The notes under the pieces were generated by a model. That model was not told the origin of the DNA. It ran no database searches and worked only from the letters and a program-made list of their open reading frames with translations. Below, in pieces: positions 1-11,696 of a DNA stretch of 64,000 bases (position 1 is its first letter; each line of letters begins with the position of its first letter). This DNA is from Annona cherimola (lineage: Eukaryota; Streptophyta; Magnoliopsida; Magnoliales; Annonaceae), in assembly GCA_030490835.1 (NCBI GenBank), contig CM059972.1:57641563-57705562 (forward strand), read 5' to 3'. Made by a program: the position numbers and the translations under genes.

Positions 1-696
1 CTTTTTGGTAGAGAAAGGCATTTTAGGTTGTTTTGACAATTGACATGCCTTGCAAATTTTATCTTTGTCATATTTCAATTTAGGCAATCCTTCTACCAAA
101 CTCTTCTTCCATAGGGTCTTTATATTTGTCACGTTTATATGCCCAAGCCTCTTATGCCAAACCCATGGATCATTGTCAATGGCCATTAGACATTGACCAT
201 CTAGTTCATCAAGTGAAACCAAATATACATTTTCATATCTTTTTTCGCTAAAAATGATATGTTCTCCATCAAATACATTACATATAGATGATTCAAACAC
301 AACCTTGTATCCTTTGTCACATAATTGGCTAATACTCATTAAATTATGCTTGAGTCCTTCAACAAATAATACATCTTCCATACATGCATTTGAAATATTA
401 TAGATGTTTCATTTACCTTTAATTTTACCTTTCTTGTTGTTCCCAAAGGCAACAGTTCCATCATTGCAAGGCTTGAGTTTATGAAATAAACTTCTTTCTC
501 CAGTCATATGCCTTAAGCAACCACTATCCATGAATCAAACGTTGCTTGCCTTTGCCTTGAAACATATCTGAAAAATGAACGAATAAATCTTATCTCTTTG
601 GTACCCATTTTATAGGTCCATTTGGGTTAGTAAACTGATTTAATCTTTGTTGTTCTATTCTTGAAAGTCCAAATCTTGTGTTTCTTGGAACCCGAA
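1..696 (-). pseudogene. pol: Copia H pol: protease and GAG-pre-integrase
   Basis: Conceptual translation of the minus strand gives a copia protease active site, FMDSGCLRHMTG, with its DSG at about 519-528. Further left comes the usual GAG-pre-integrase block, including [18 protein letters not shown] and the histidine motif WHKRLGHI. The stretch ends with CQLSKQ, the start of the integrase zinc region, at the window edge. The protease would cut the Gag-Pol polyprotein and the integrase would insert the cDNA. Stops interrupt the frame, for example just upstream of the protease motif and after GKIKGK, so this copy is not translatable as one protein. Integrase core, RT and RNase H lie outside the window. 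Confidence 0.82.
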
Positions 697-1616
697 CTAG
701 TTTTGCACCATGGTCATATAATTTCTTAAAGTTGCATCTATGAATTTGTGACCCCTCTTGTTGCAAAAATTACAAGCCATTGGTAATCTAGGAGTAGGCC
801 TCCAAGTATGTAGTGGTTCAAAAGTTGGCCTTTTGGTCCAAACAACTCGTTTCCCTTTAGGTATGTAAATAGGTGCAGTTTTGGTTTGATTTTTTCCAAG
901 TATTGGCACATTCGATTTGCCACTTTCTTTTTGCTCAAATGTGGAGTATCCAAGACCTCTTTTATTGTTTTGAGAGGTCATGTCAGAAATATTTTCACAT
1001 TTTTTTCTGGATTAGAGAATTTAGCTAATGATTCATTTAATGACTCATTCTCCTTTTTCAAATTTTCCACTTCTTTCAAAAGTAGTTCATTTTCTTCTTT
1101 CAGTTTTGTTATTTTTTCTGCTAGTTTTGCATTTACAATAATAATGGAATTGCATTGTTGTCTCTTTAATGATAACTTGTTTCCTAATTTTTTGATTTCC
1201 TCATATAATGAATCATATGCATGGTGTAATTCCTCTAATTCAGCACATTTGAGACATTCTTGAATAAAAGAATAAGTAGATTGAGAATGAAAAAAATTGG
1301 AAGTTACCTCTTCATTACTTGTGCACTTTGTTGATGTGGTTTGCTCTTCCAGAACTTCCGTTGTGTTTAAACACAATAAATTTTCTTCTTGCTCAATCCG
1401 CGCCATGCAGCATATTCTTGCACAATTTACCGCTTCAAAATCATCGGTTGAGGAGCTACTTGTTGATAAAGTTTCTTCATTCACGTACATTCCTCTTCCC
1501 TTCGGCCTTTGGAATTTTCTACTTTCATATCTTTCCTTCCTCTCTTGATGATCATTTGATTTTTCTTCTGGTGTAGGACATTGAGCTTGCATATGTCCCA
1601 TACCGCCGCATCTATA
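697..1616 (-). pseudogene. gag: Copia H gag C-terminal part
   Basis: Continuation of gag after a stop. It opens with a CCHC zinc knuckle whose first cysteine position reads as a TGA stop; RCGGMGHMQAQC follows. A lysine/glutamate-rich coiled-coil-like segment comes next (about 1000-1250, LKEENELLLKEVENL). A frameshift near 980 leads to RGLGYSTFEQ and a second knuckle-like motif, CNFCNKRGHKF, at about 730-780, which lacks its last cysteine. Gag builds the cytoplasmic particle, and the knuckles bind the RNA genome. This domain order is typical of SIRE-like copia elements. The segment is decayed: at least one stop and one frameshift. Confidence 0.75.
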
Positions 1617-2459
1617 TCACTTTGTAGCCTCCTTCTTCTTCTCTTTTCGTGATCTCTCTTTGAAGTCTTTGAAGTTCTTTTCATTTCTCACAAACTTTCG
1701 AAATTTTCCTGTGAGTAGAGCAATGTCTTCATCATTATTGTGAGATAATGAGGTGGATTCATCCCAGTTATGGGTGACTTTTAGTGCAATTGCTCTCTTT
1801 CCTTTGTGGTGATCTTCATTTCTTTTCTTGATTAGCTCATGTGACATTAGTGAGCTAATAAGGTCTTCTAGCTTCAATGTGTTCAAGTCTTTTGCTTCTT
1901 CTATTGCAGTAATTTTCGGAGTCCATGATTCGGGTAGCGCCCTTAGAATCTTCATGAATTGCTCCGATTCAGAAATTGCTTTTCCAAGACCTTTCAAAAC
2001 ATTAGTAATTTTAGAGAATCTAGCAAATATTTCTGAAATATTTTCTGTATCCAGCATTCTAAAACTTTCCAACTCTCCAATCAAAATATTTCTCCTTGTC
2101 CCTTGGACTTGAGAAGTTCCTTCATAGATAGATGTTAATGTATCCCATATTACTTTTGCAGTTAGACAAGAGGATACTCTATCATATTCAGAAGCGGTAA
2201 GAGCACAAAACAGTGAGTTCATAGCTTTAGCATTGCTCTTAATAGTTTTTACTTCCTCATCGGTCCATTTGGAAGCTCTTTCATCAATAGGCAAGGTTAC
2301 ATCGTCTTGGATTGCAATCCAAGAGTCCATATCTGTAGCCATGATGAGTTGTTTCATACATAGCTTCCAATAATCGAAATTGTTCACATCAAACAATGGT
2401 GGCCTAATAAAAGATTGGCCTTCGGCAAATGCGAGAACGGAAGTTGATTGGGATGCCAT
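1617..2459 (-). pseudogene. gag: Copia H gag N-terminal domain
   Basis: Open frame of 280 codons whose ATG lies just inside the primer-binding site, so it is the natural gag start. Residues 20-50 (RPPLFDVNNFDYWKLCMKQ) match the plant copia gag N-terminal signature, and residues 60-200 fit the UBN2-type gag fold (LTSIYEGTSQVQGTRRN, then ALPESWTPKITAIEE). The protein would be the capsid subunit of the intracellular particle. The frame ends at a TGA exactly where the first zinc-knuckle cysteine is expected, so the copy is a truncated pseudogene rather than a short natural gag. Confidence 0.85.
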
Positions 2460-2493
2460 ATCAAAAGATCTCTTTGGTATAACTCAAAGACCC

Positions 2494-2505
2494 GCTCTGA
2501 TACCA
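2494..2505 (-). other. Primer-binding site of copia H
   Basis: On the minus strand this reads TGGTATCAGAGC, the standard plant retrotransposon site complementary to the 3' end of initiator Met tRNA. It lies two bases inside the LTR edge at 2508, which fixes both the 5' LTR boundary and the element's direction. Confidence 0.9.
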
Positions 2506-2507
2506 CT

Positions 2508-4154
2508 TGTTGGTCCCGAGTTAATGACAATTACCCAAGAGGGGAGGGGTGAATTGGGTATTTAAAATTTTCAACTTAAACAAAAACTTTACCCCGGATT
2601 AATCTAGTCCCCTTTATGAAAAAACAAAGTGGAAAGAAATATAGTGTAGAGAGCATAAATAAAAATCAACAAGCAAGGTTTTTATAGTGGTTCGGGCAAC
2701 CTCTCTACTCCACTCTTCCAAGCTCACACCTCTTGTGACTTAGGTTCCACTATTGTATTTCACAAATATAACTAGAGTCACTGCTCTCTTCTAGATTCCA
2801 CCTCTAGGAGGCATTAACAATACACAACACAAGTATGTGATGAGTTCCACTCCAATCACACACTACTTTACTTACACTTGATCTTAGTTACCCAAAATAA
2901 ATCAAGTTCAATACAACAATAAAAATGAAAGAAAATTTTTACACTTTACTGTCGTGTAGAGGCAGATTTGGCGCAAAGAATAACTTGTAGTGTAGGCTTA
3001 GAGATTCACCAAGCAGCTCTTGGCAGTTTGTAAGTAAGGTTCTTCTTCTAAATGTTGGCTTGATCACTTAAAGCTCTTAAAGATGAGAGTTATGCTCAAT
3101 CAATGATTTCTCAGCTTTCCTCCTCGTTCATATTGAATGTCTTATATAATTTGTGAGGGAATCCAAACGTTTGGAAGTAGGTGGCACACATTTAATGCGC
3201 CAACGCTCAGAAAATTTCCGACTGTTGCGACCCAAGTCGCAGGTGGAGTCGACTTTGGGTGCGACTTCGGCTCTCCGCAACTTCTTCAAGTTCCAGTCTG
3301 GGTCGACTTGGTCCTCGACTTGACCCAAGTCGCAGGTGAAGTCGACTTCGGGTGCAACTTCACTTCTTCAGCTTGGTAGTTGAACTTGAAATCTTCGGAG
3401 ATGACTTTAATCATTTGATTTTCTTCATATTGATGTTATTCTCTTGATTTATACATCTTTGGAACATTGTATGATTATTTACTTTGAAAATCTTGGATTC
3501 CTTTTCTTGAGTTCTTGAGTACTTGAATCTTGGAATGCATGGAAGATGTCCGAGTAAGTGTTCATGATCCAACATGATGGATTCATGTAGCCCTGCTTGC
3601 TTTGATCTTCATTTGATCTTCATTTGAGTGTTTGAGTTGTCTTGGCCTTAATCTTCACTTGAATTTATCATTGAGTCGTCTTAATCTGCAAGTTCCGCAC
3701 TGGAGTCTAAGCTGGAGTCGACTTGGTCTGCGACTTCACCCAAGTCACATGCCGAGTCGACTTGGAATGCGACTTCGGCATCTCTCGTTCTCAATTTCAA
3801 CTCTGGAAGGAAATGACGTTTCGAAGTCGATGCTGGAGTCGACTTGGTCTGCGACTTCACCCAAGTCGCAAGCGGAGTCGACTTGGTATGCGACTTCGGC
3901 ACCTCTCATTCTTGATTTCAACTCTGGATGAAAATTACGCCTCGAAATCGAAGCTGGAGTCGACTTGGGGATCGACTTGGCCTAAGTCGAAGCCTGAGTC
4001 GACTTGGAAATTAACTTGACTTGTCATGCTTCATTTTTTTCATTTGTATGTCCTTTAATCATTTCCACAAACACGTTAGTAACCGAAACTTACTCAAATT
4101 GATTTGTTAATCATCAAAACATAAACTTAGCTTATTTTCCACATGTTTCCAACA
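2508..4154 (-). repeat. 5' LTR of copia H
   Basis: LTR of 1647 bp bounded by the inverted ends TGTTGG (2508) and CCAACA (4154), with the primer site adjacent at its left. Its right half is packed with the palindrome-like motif GTCGACTT, at about nine sites between 3230 and 4010, including two 120-bp units starting at about 3714 and 3834. Short open frames in this interval are translations of the repeat, not genes. G's LTR at 57222-58951 is homologous. Confidence 0.9.
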
Positions 4155-7100
4155 GACCCTAGTCCATCCGCGACCGTCTCTACAATTTTCCTATCCATTG
4201 TTCTGGTGCACCATACATCATCATATATATCCATATGCTAGCATAATTTCATAAATATCACATACCTCAGTCCGTGTCCTTTTTAGCAACTTGTAAAGTG
4301 GGCGCACCCACCTAAACATATTTAAAATCTAGTTTTAGGATGACCACCCTTAAATAATTTTAGAAATATTTAAGTAAAATTTTTTTATAAGTATTTGTAA
4401 TATTTGAGAAATAGTCTTTCTGAAACATGTTGCTTGTAATGAATCTTAAAATCATCATGAGAAAGGATTTGCAAAACACTTCAATATTCAAGAAGAGAAA
4501 ACTTTTCTTATTACCATTTTCTTTATTTCCATTTCGGAACTTTTCGTAAGAAAAGGATATGCAAATGCATTATCTTCCCTTATCCACCCTAGTTTCATAT
4601 ACTAGTCCACATATCATCCTTGTCGTTCTTATGAAAAAAAGAGCTTGCATAGCCCTTTGTATACTATTTTAGCACATCGAAATCAATTCATTTTGTAAAA
4701 TTAATTTATCGGGTTGGCCACCCTTAATCTCTTTTTGGAACATTTGTATAAATATTTTCAAAGCATTTTCAAAGTATTTTCATATTTAAAGGAAATCAAA
4801 ATTTTTCTAATAAATCATCTAGACCAAATAGACCATTTTCAATCCATCATTTATTTTAAGTGTCGTATCAAAGAGTAACATTTTTTTTCTATACATCGAA
4901 CACCTTTTTCTTTTCTTTCATAAACGCATTTACTTTCCACGAAATCCTGTCGGAGTAAAATTCAAAAACTTGTTTGCAAGTATTCCTTTGTAGAAAGGTC
5001 AAACCCCTTTTTTCTTCATAAAACCCTTTAGAAATAACATCTTAAAGAATGTGCTTACTTGTAAGCAATTCTTAAAATCATCCATGTAAAGCATTTTCAA
5101 TATTTTCAACACTTGAGATAAAATAAATATTTTAAGAAGTGTTGCTTGCTTGTAATAAAGAAATTTTGGGGCGTTTCATTTAAGTCTTATGCTTGCTCAC
5201 TTGTAAGAGTTTCTTAGAAGCATCAATACAAAGAATTTTCAATTATTTCAACACTGCGATAAAATCAATATTTTGAAAAATTTTCTTGCTTACTTGTGAT
5301 AACTTCAATTCCCTTCTTCCATCATTTTCTTTGTATTTTCCTAGATAAATGAAAATGATATTTTATTTATATACATAAAATTTCAAACGATTGCATCCCC
5401 TAGGGTTTTCCTCCTACATGAATCGACATGAATTTACATCAAACTAGCTTAGCCCACTTATCTTTCAAGTTAGGTGTCAATTTTTCGAACTCACACATTG
5501 GTGTGACATATGACTCAATGATGACCATTTTTCCCAATTTGACCATTCCTTTTTTTTAACACTCTTATTGGGGTAAGTTTTCAAATCCATTATAATCATT
5601 AAATTTAACTCAACATATGGAAGTTTATTACTTTTCATTTATCATTAAACACTCATTTTTTATATTTTTCATATTGGTGCTCATTCAAGGCATCTATTTA
5701 TGTGTTAGGGCTACTAGTTTCAATCCCAAATTTTTGAGATTTTATAATTCTCTCAAAATAGTCCCCCTCTTTTCTCATTTTGCTACATTTTCCTTTCATT
5801 TTTGACTTTTAACTAATCATAGTTGGTCATTTCTCATTCTTATCATCCATACCCTTTATATGCACTCTTTTAATTACAGATACATTATGTGTAAATTAAG
5901 TTCATACAAAATAGAATTTTTCTCTCCTTTTTGGCTTAGTTTAAGCACTTTTTTGCACATTAATTAGGGTATAATCCTGAAATCAAAACCCTTCAATTAA
6001 ATTCATCAAAACAACAACTTTTTCTTCATAATTTTTCACTTTGGACGTCCCCGTCATCATGCCCTATAAAACTGATTTTTACATTTTTATTTTTACCCCT
6101 TTGGACGTCCCATCTTGCTCGATATTTAGGGTTTTTACCCTTATGATTATCCATATAACTTGTTGTTCAAGTCATACATCATTTCCACCCTAAATAAATC
6201 AAAATTTCACCTAGTTGTTAAACCAAAGTTTCATCCAACTAAGGTTCATCAAACAAGCTTTGTTTAATATAAATTAAGCATTGAAATAATTCATATAATC
6301 CATACATGATAAATGATTAAAATAGCAACAATAAATCTGAAATTAATAAAATTTCAGCATGGTTATCATGTTGAAAATAACTCTAGGTCATGCATATAAT
6401 TTCCTTGATTCTTGAATTGAATCTTTCAACTCCTTTAACATTTAATAACCCTATCAAGGGCTTCATAAATTATCAATAAATATTCATAAATGAATCAATT
6501 TATCAATCATTCCTTAAGCTAGAAAGTTGAGCAATTATCAAAACCAAAATTGACTTAATACCTACTTGAAGTTGTTAGGTTTCAACTTGTTTGTTCCTCA
6601 TCTTCCCTTCTTTTCTTCTTATTTTTCTCCTCTTTTTCTTTTCCTTTTTCACCTTGCTTGGACGTTACCTTGTTGCTGGACTTTTTTTTTCCAACTTGCT
6701 GTCCAAAGAAAGACGCCCATGCTACCTCCTTTTCTCTTTATATATTTCTGAATTTCTACCCCTTAAATTCCACCTCATTTGGGAATTAATAATTACCATA
6801 ATTATCCTTTAAATGAGCTACCATGCTTATCCACGTAATTTCCTATTTCATAAATTTTTTTTTACAAAAATTCTGCCCAAATCTGACCCCCTGATCACGT
6901 CCCCATGTTGCTACCCATTTTGTCATTTTGTGGCAAAACCAAGCTGTCCAATTAACGTCCTTGATGTGCAACAACTTTTGCATAAAATTTTTGAATTTTT
7001 AAAATTGCAAAAATTCTCCAAAATCTCTCCTTAAGACACCTCATTTGTACCCTTACATGCATTGACTTTTGCATTAATGAAACACCACTTTTTGAAGCAA

Positions 7101-7667
7101 GAAGTCAAATAGTTTTTACCATAAGTGATTAAGAATATTTATATGATATTTAGCTCAATCAATTCCATCCATATGATAAAACTCTTTATTTTAGCCGTTC
7201 ATAAAAATTTTTATCTCAAAATGACATTTCTAAAGCAAGATATGACCATTTGAAAATATCATATGGAATTTGCTAAAATGAAATCATTATCACCATAATT
7301 CAATCATGATTAACATAATTCATACCATTCATGAAGTAGAGCATGTCAATATGTGCTTACCTTTCAAATTTCACATCGATCCACCTTACGGGCGTTAAGT
7401 TATGAATTTTCAAGCAATACCCTCATTAATCCCATAATTATCATCAATTAATCATAACAAATGGGATAATTAACCGTGCCACATCATCATTTACATACCT
7501 CATTTTGTCATTTTTGTGCACATTAACCCACATTGGGCAAAGGTGATTAATTTAACCACCTTACTTAGTCATTTGCCCTAATCTCAATCATCCAATTAGA
7601 AGCACACCTTAATAACTTTTAAATACCTAAATTACATTTATTGATCTCAAATGTTCTAGGTATCACA
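4155..7667 (-). repeat. Gypsy LTR remnant E
   Basis: AT-rich non-coding sequence matching the later part of the LTR of element D (15667-18085) in the same order and orientation. Shared landmarks include the GGACGTCC words near 6045-6110, a pyrimidine-rich tract at 6590-6700, and a CGGGCGTTAAGTTATGAATT motif near 7390. It ends at GGTATCACA (7667), equivalent to D's LTR end at 18085. The left part was cut off by the insertion of copia H. No polypurine tract follows, so it is a solo LTR or the far LTR of a minus-strand element. No gene is visible. Confidence 0.6.
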
Positions 7668-8090
7668 ACATCCAAATCTACCATTCAAATCTCACTCATA
7701 ACCATGCATATCGATTACCAACACACTAGGAATCTCTCCCACGTCGAATGCATTTTAAAATGGTTCAACTCCAAATAATTTCATTTTCTAATTCAAACCA
7801 TACACGAGGGTTAAATATCAAATATTTATCATTCAATAAAATTAAGAATTCTTGCATATCCACAATTATCTAACAAACACATGTAAATCCATACCGAGCA
7901 TCTAGCAAGCTATTTTTTGAAATTCACACATCCATTTCTCAATAATTAGAATTGCACATTTACCATAACTCATGTAATCTTTTATATTTTCAACCCTTGA
8001 TTCATCAAAATCTTACTATATTTGGCTTCTCATACTACATTATACATAATACTGTTGATTTACATAGTTTCTAATATCTGGGATATTACA
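7668..8090 (-). repeat. Tail of a second gypsy-like LTR (K)
   Basis: About 420 bp of AT-rich sequence after the end of LTR E, finishing in GGGATATTACA, a gypsy-LTR-like end comparable to GGGTATTACA at 22414. The next base begins recognisable copia remnant F. The simplest reading is that E inserted into an older LTR and only that LTR's last 423 bp are in the window. No coding potential is seen. The assignment rests on the terminal motif and context only. Confidence 0.4.
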
Positions 8091-8862
8091 CGCAAATTGA
8101 AGAAGTTAGCTCACAAAAGTACCTTATAGAAACAAAAACAGAAATGAAAAGAAGCAAAACCATCTTTATAGACTATATAAGTAATGAAGAGGTATCATCT
8201 AAACTATATCATTCAATTTCTCAATTAGCTTATTCATCCTCAAATGAATGTATAAAAGGGGACTTGTTAGAGGAATTGCAACAAACTTATGATTTACAAT
8301 TATTTTAAATTAAAAACTAGCAAAAAGAGTAAAGTCTCTAGTGGAAGGAGTGAAAAATCTTACCAGGCAAAGAAAGTGAACCAAATGTTAAATGAAACAT
8401 TAGCTACTCAAACCAAAGAGAGAGTATCCAAATATTCCTCCAAATGACCACACGAACTAGTAAAAGAGGACTTAGGTACTTAGTTTTTTAGCATGGTGAG
8501 TGCAGTGATGTAAATGCACCAAAATAGGTAAAATCTCAAGACAAAGAAGTTGCATCAAAAGGCTAAGTAAGACCACAAAAGACTACATCGGTAAGGAGAC
8601 CAACTTGGCAACTTACAAGCACATGGGGTACTCCCTAAAGGATTTATGGGGCAAGTAAGTTCTGTAACAAATTTGGTCCCAAAATTTAGCAATGCAAGAA
8701 TAAGAAATTATATAAAAATGAGTAAAATTGATTTGGGTATCAAGGAGTATAAGATATGAACTTGCTAGACATAATCAAGTAGCATTATAATTATATACTA
8801 ACCTAAATGGAACCAAAATATGCGTACTAAAGAAATAAGTTTTAAATAATTTTTTGCATGTG
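8091..8862 (+). pseudogene. gag: Copia remnant F, gag C-terminal region
   Basis: Heavily decayed plus-strand copia sequence. Fragments such as CIKGDLLEELQQTYDL (near 8250-8300) resemble the linker/coiled-coil part of gag in copia H (ECLKCAELEELHHAYDS). The words around 8590-8790 resemble the spacer between gag knuckle and protease. It joins in order to the protease remnant at 9282 once the foldback insertion is removed. Many stops are present, and no frame is usable. Confidence 0.55.
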
Positions 8863-8872
8863 TATCTTAGAG

Positions 8873-9271
8873 AGGCTGATACAGTGCACCAGGATGAACT
8901 TAGACTTAGTGCACCCGGCTGCTTTAACCCATTTTTTAACTTTTTTGAAATTTTTTATATACAACTATTAATCTAAGTGTATTTAACATGTGTATCAATT
9001 TTGACCATTTTTGGAGTATTTTAGATATTTATTTTTATTTTTAAAAATTAGTAGAATTTTAGTAATTTTAAATTACCTAAAATACCACTAATTTTCAAAA
9101 ATTAAAAAATAAATATATAAAATAATTCAAAATGGTAAAAATTGATACACATGTTAAATACACTTAGATTAACAGTTGTATAAAAAAAATTCAAAATTTT
9201 TTTAAAAATGGGTTAAATGCACCCGGGTGCGCTGAGGCTAAGTGCACTAGTGTGCGTTTAGCCTTAACCCA
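8873..9271. mobile_element. Foldback/MITE element with 10-bp target duplication
   Basis: Non-coding 399-bp palindrome. The arms of about 190 bp are inverted copies: AGTGCACCCGGCTGC on the left mirrors GCACCCGGGTGC on the right, and the inner AT-rich blocks around AAGTGTATTTAACATGTG are mirrored too, with the centre near 9080. It is flanked by the direct repeat TATCTTAGAG (8863-8872 and 9272-9281), and removing one copy restores the copia reading around it. A 9-11 bp duplication is typical of Mutator-like MITEs, but the family is not established. The left end looks about 7 bp shorter than the right. Confidence 0.8.
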
Positions 9272-9281
9272 TATCTTAGAG

Positions 9282-10184
9282 TCAACACTATCAATACATG
9301 GTTCATAGATAGTAAATACTCAAGACATATGACAGGAGATAAGGAATTATTCAATGACTTCAAACATTACAATGGTAGAACTGTTGCATTTGGCAACAAT
9401 GAGAAAGGAAAATTTATAGTAAGAGAAACATTTATTGTATTTCAAATGCATGCATAGAAAATATCCTTTTTGTTAAAGGACTCAAACATAATCCAATGAG
9501 TATTAGTCAACTATGTTATAAAGGATATAAAATTGTATTTAAATCAACAATATGCAATGTATTAGAGTAGAACGCTTAGTTTTCAGTGGCAAGAGACATG
9601 AAAACATAAATTTGGTGTGCCTTGATAAATTGAATAAAAAATGTCCAATGGCTGTTAATAATAATCCATGGGTGTAACAAAAAAAACTTGGAAACATAGA
9701 TATGTCAAATATAAAGACCTTATGAAAAAAGAGTCTCATAGAAAGAATACCAAAAACTCAAATATGATAAATATAAAATATGTAAGTCATGTCAAATGTC
9801 CAAGAATAGAAAATATCATTCTCACCTAAATGAGATATTTACATCAAGAACACTTGAGCTACTATACATGGATCTTTATTAATCATTCGGCATTTTATTA
9901 TTTTGAGGAAAAAGATATGTGTATGTTATTATTGATGATTATTCAAAGTTTACTTGGGTAATATTATTAACTAGGGAAGATGAAACTTTCTCTATATTTT
10001 ATAGTTTCAAAGTTCACTTGGATAATGTTATTTCTTAGCAAAGATGAAGCCTTCTCTATGTTCTATAGTTTTTCAAAACTGATGCAAAATAAAAAAATAA
10101 ATTTAAATTATATTTAGTAAAAGTGACCATGGTGGTGAGTTTCAAAGAAATAATTTATATAATTTTGTATTTAAAAAGGAATAT
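9282..10184 (+). pseudogene. pol: Copia remnant F pol: protease, pre-integrase, integrase start
   Basis: Translation on the plus strand shows a protease region WFIDSKYSRHMTGDKELF in which the catalytic DSG reads DSK (9308-9316). Next come GLKHNPMSISQLCYKGYK-like pre-integrase sequence, then integrase words GKRYVYVIIDDYSKFTW (about 9905-9960) and KSDHGGEF (about 10115-10145), which hold the first two catalytic aspartates. A 64-66 bp segment of the integrase is tandemly duplicated at 9944-10073. Several stops and frameshifts are present. Element D cuts it at 10184. It is the oldest recognisable layer of the window. Confidence 0.75.
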
Positions 10185-11696
10185 TGTGGCACCCCAACCT
10201 GAGCGTCATAACATAAACCTTACTTCGGGATCGTTTATTGATTGGTAAACGTGAGCGGGATTGTTGCCTTGTCACACGGCAGGTTTATAGCATAAAAATA
10301 CATTTATAATTTATTCCATAGGAGTTCATCCTATGGTACTTAATCATTTTTACACCAATTTGCCCATCTTAGCCATCATTAAGCCCTAATTTACACATTC
10401 AACATTTATTTTCTACCACCATTTCCATCATATAACATAAAATTTCATAACATTTGTAACATGTTAAAATATACATATATCACCCATCATCATTTTTTTT
10501 CAACAATTTGACATATTCCAATCCACATCACACATCAACAGTGCATAATCCCAAATAGATGCAACAAATTTGCAAATATTCATTCCATAAAACATCCCCC
10601 TTCATGTAGATGCATACAAAGGAATACAAGAATTATATTTCTTCATATAACCTATGTTTCTCCTCTGTAGCTATCACGTACCTGTCTTAGGGTTTGGAAA
10701 GCAAATCATGAGTATTAACTCAGTAAGAAAGCTACATTATTTTCAGGCAAAGTTTTTCTTTTGCATAAACATTTTGAATAACCTACATCATACCCAACAT
10801 GGGTACATCATGAACAACTCAAATGCATTATTATCAACATAATATGAACATCATATGATGGTGCGCTAGCTAGGCGACCATCCTATCATCCTGCTCCAAT
10901 ATCAGGGAAGGCGCCGCTAGCCTTTAGCCTATCTTAGTGACTTGGTCATACTAGAGGGGGACAACCGGTCCGCATACTCCTCTAAAGTGGACCTAGTATC
11001 TTGTGCACCATGAACATAGATTTTCTAGCATGATTTTCATGAATAACCATTTGAACCATAATTTCACAACACAACTTTAACAAAACAATGTTCAAGTCCA
11101 TTTACAAGAGTTGTATGAACAACCATCCTCAAATAATTACAAAAGCATTTAAACATCCATTTGCAAGACATATTTCAAAAGCATTTAAACATAAATTTTC
11201 ATCATAATCTCAACATTTTGAGAAAGCAAGTTTTCAAAGATTTGCCTACTTACCTGAATTAACTTCAGTATCAGCTAGGGCTACAAATTTTAATCCTAAA
11301 ATCTTGAGATTTTATAATTTTCTCAAAACAGCCCTCTCTTTTCTTATTTTGCCACATTTTCTTTTCATTTTTGCATTTTAGCTAATCATACTTGGTCATT
11401 TCCTATTCTTGTCAATCATACCCTTCATGTGCACTCTCTTAGTCACACATACATTATATATTATTAAAGTTTATATTTAACAGAACTTTTTCTTCGCTTT
11501 TTTGCCTAATTCAGATACTTATTTTGCACATAATTTAGGGTATAATCATGGAATCAGAACCTCTTAATTAAATTCCTCAAAACAGCAACTTTTCCCTCTC
11601 ATTTTCCCACCTTGGATGTGCCATATAAACAGATTTTTGCATTTTTATTTTCAGCCCTTTGGACGTCCCTTTTGCTCCATATTTAGGGTATTTTAC

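Larger units (their letters stand above)
1..4154 (-). mobile_element. Copia element H (SIRE-like), 5' portion
   Basis: Minus-strand Ty1/copia retrotransposon that runs off the left edge. Reading leftwards it has a 5' LTR (4154-2508), a Met-type primer site, gag, two zinc-knuckle-like segments, protease, the GAG-pre-integrase domain and the first residues of integrase. The coding part is broken by stops and frameshifts. It belongs to the same family as G at the right end of the window: both LTRs open, on the plus strand, with TGTTRGTCCCGAGTTAATG. The SIRE assignment rests on gag and protease motifs and is an inference. The 5 bp to its right (4155-4159, GACCC) should be one copy of its target-site duplication; the other lies outside the window. 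Confidence 0.88.

Noticed and set aside
2494..2505. Possible tRNA-related gene
   Set aside because: Only the 12-base primer complement of Met tRNA is present, with no cloverleaf around it; the same applies at 33608, 44390 and 48888.
3230..4010. CRISPR-like spaced repeats
   Set aside because: Repeat and spacer lengths are irregular, the repeats are mutated, and the sequence is a plant retrotransposon LTR.
3632..4019. Plus-strand open frames with a repeated STW/ATSPKS-type peptide
   Set aside because: They are translations of the GTCGAC tandem repeats of the copia LTR, two overlapping frames exist for the same DNA, and the codons simply follow the repeat.
4155..8090. Host gene in the stretch without retrotransposon ORFs
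   Set aside because: No exon-like coding stretch or domain is visible, and the sequence aligns with gypsy LTR material of element D.
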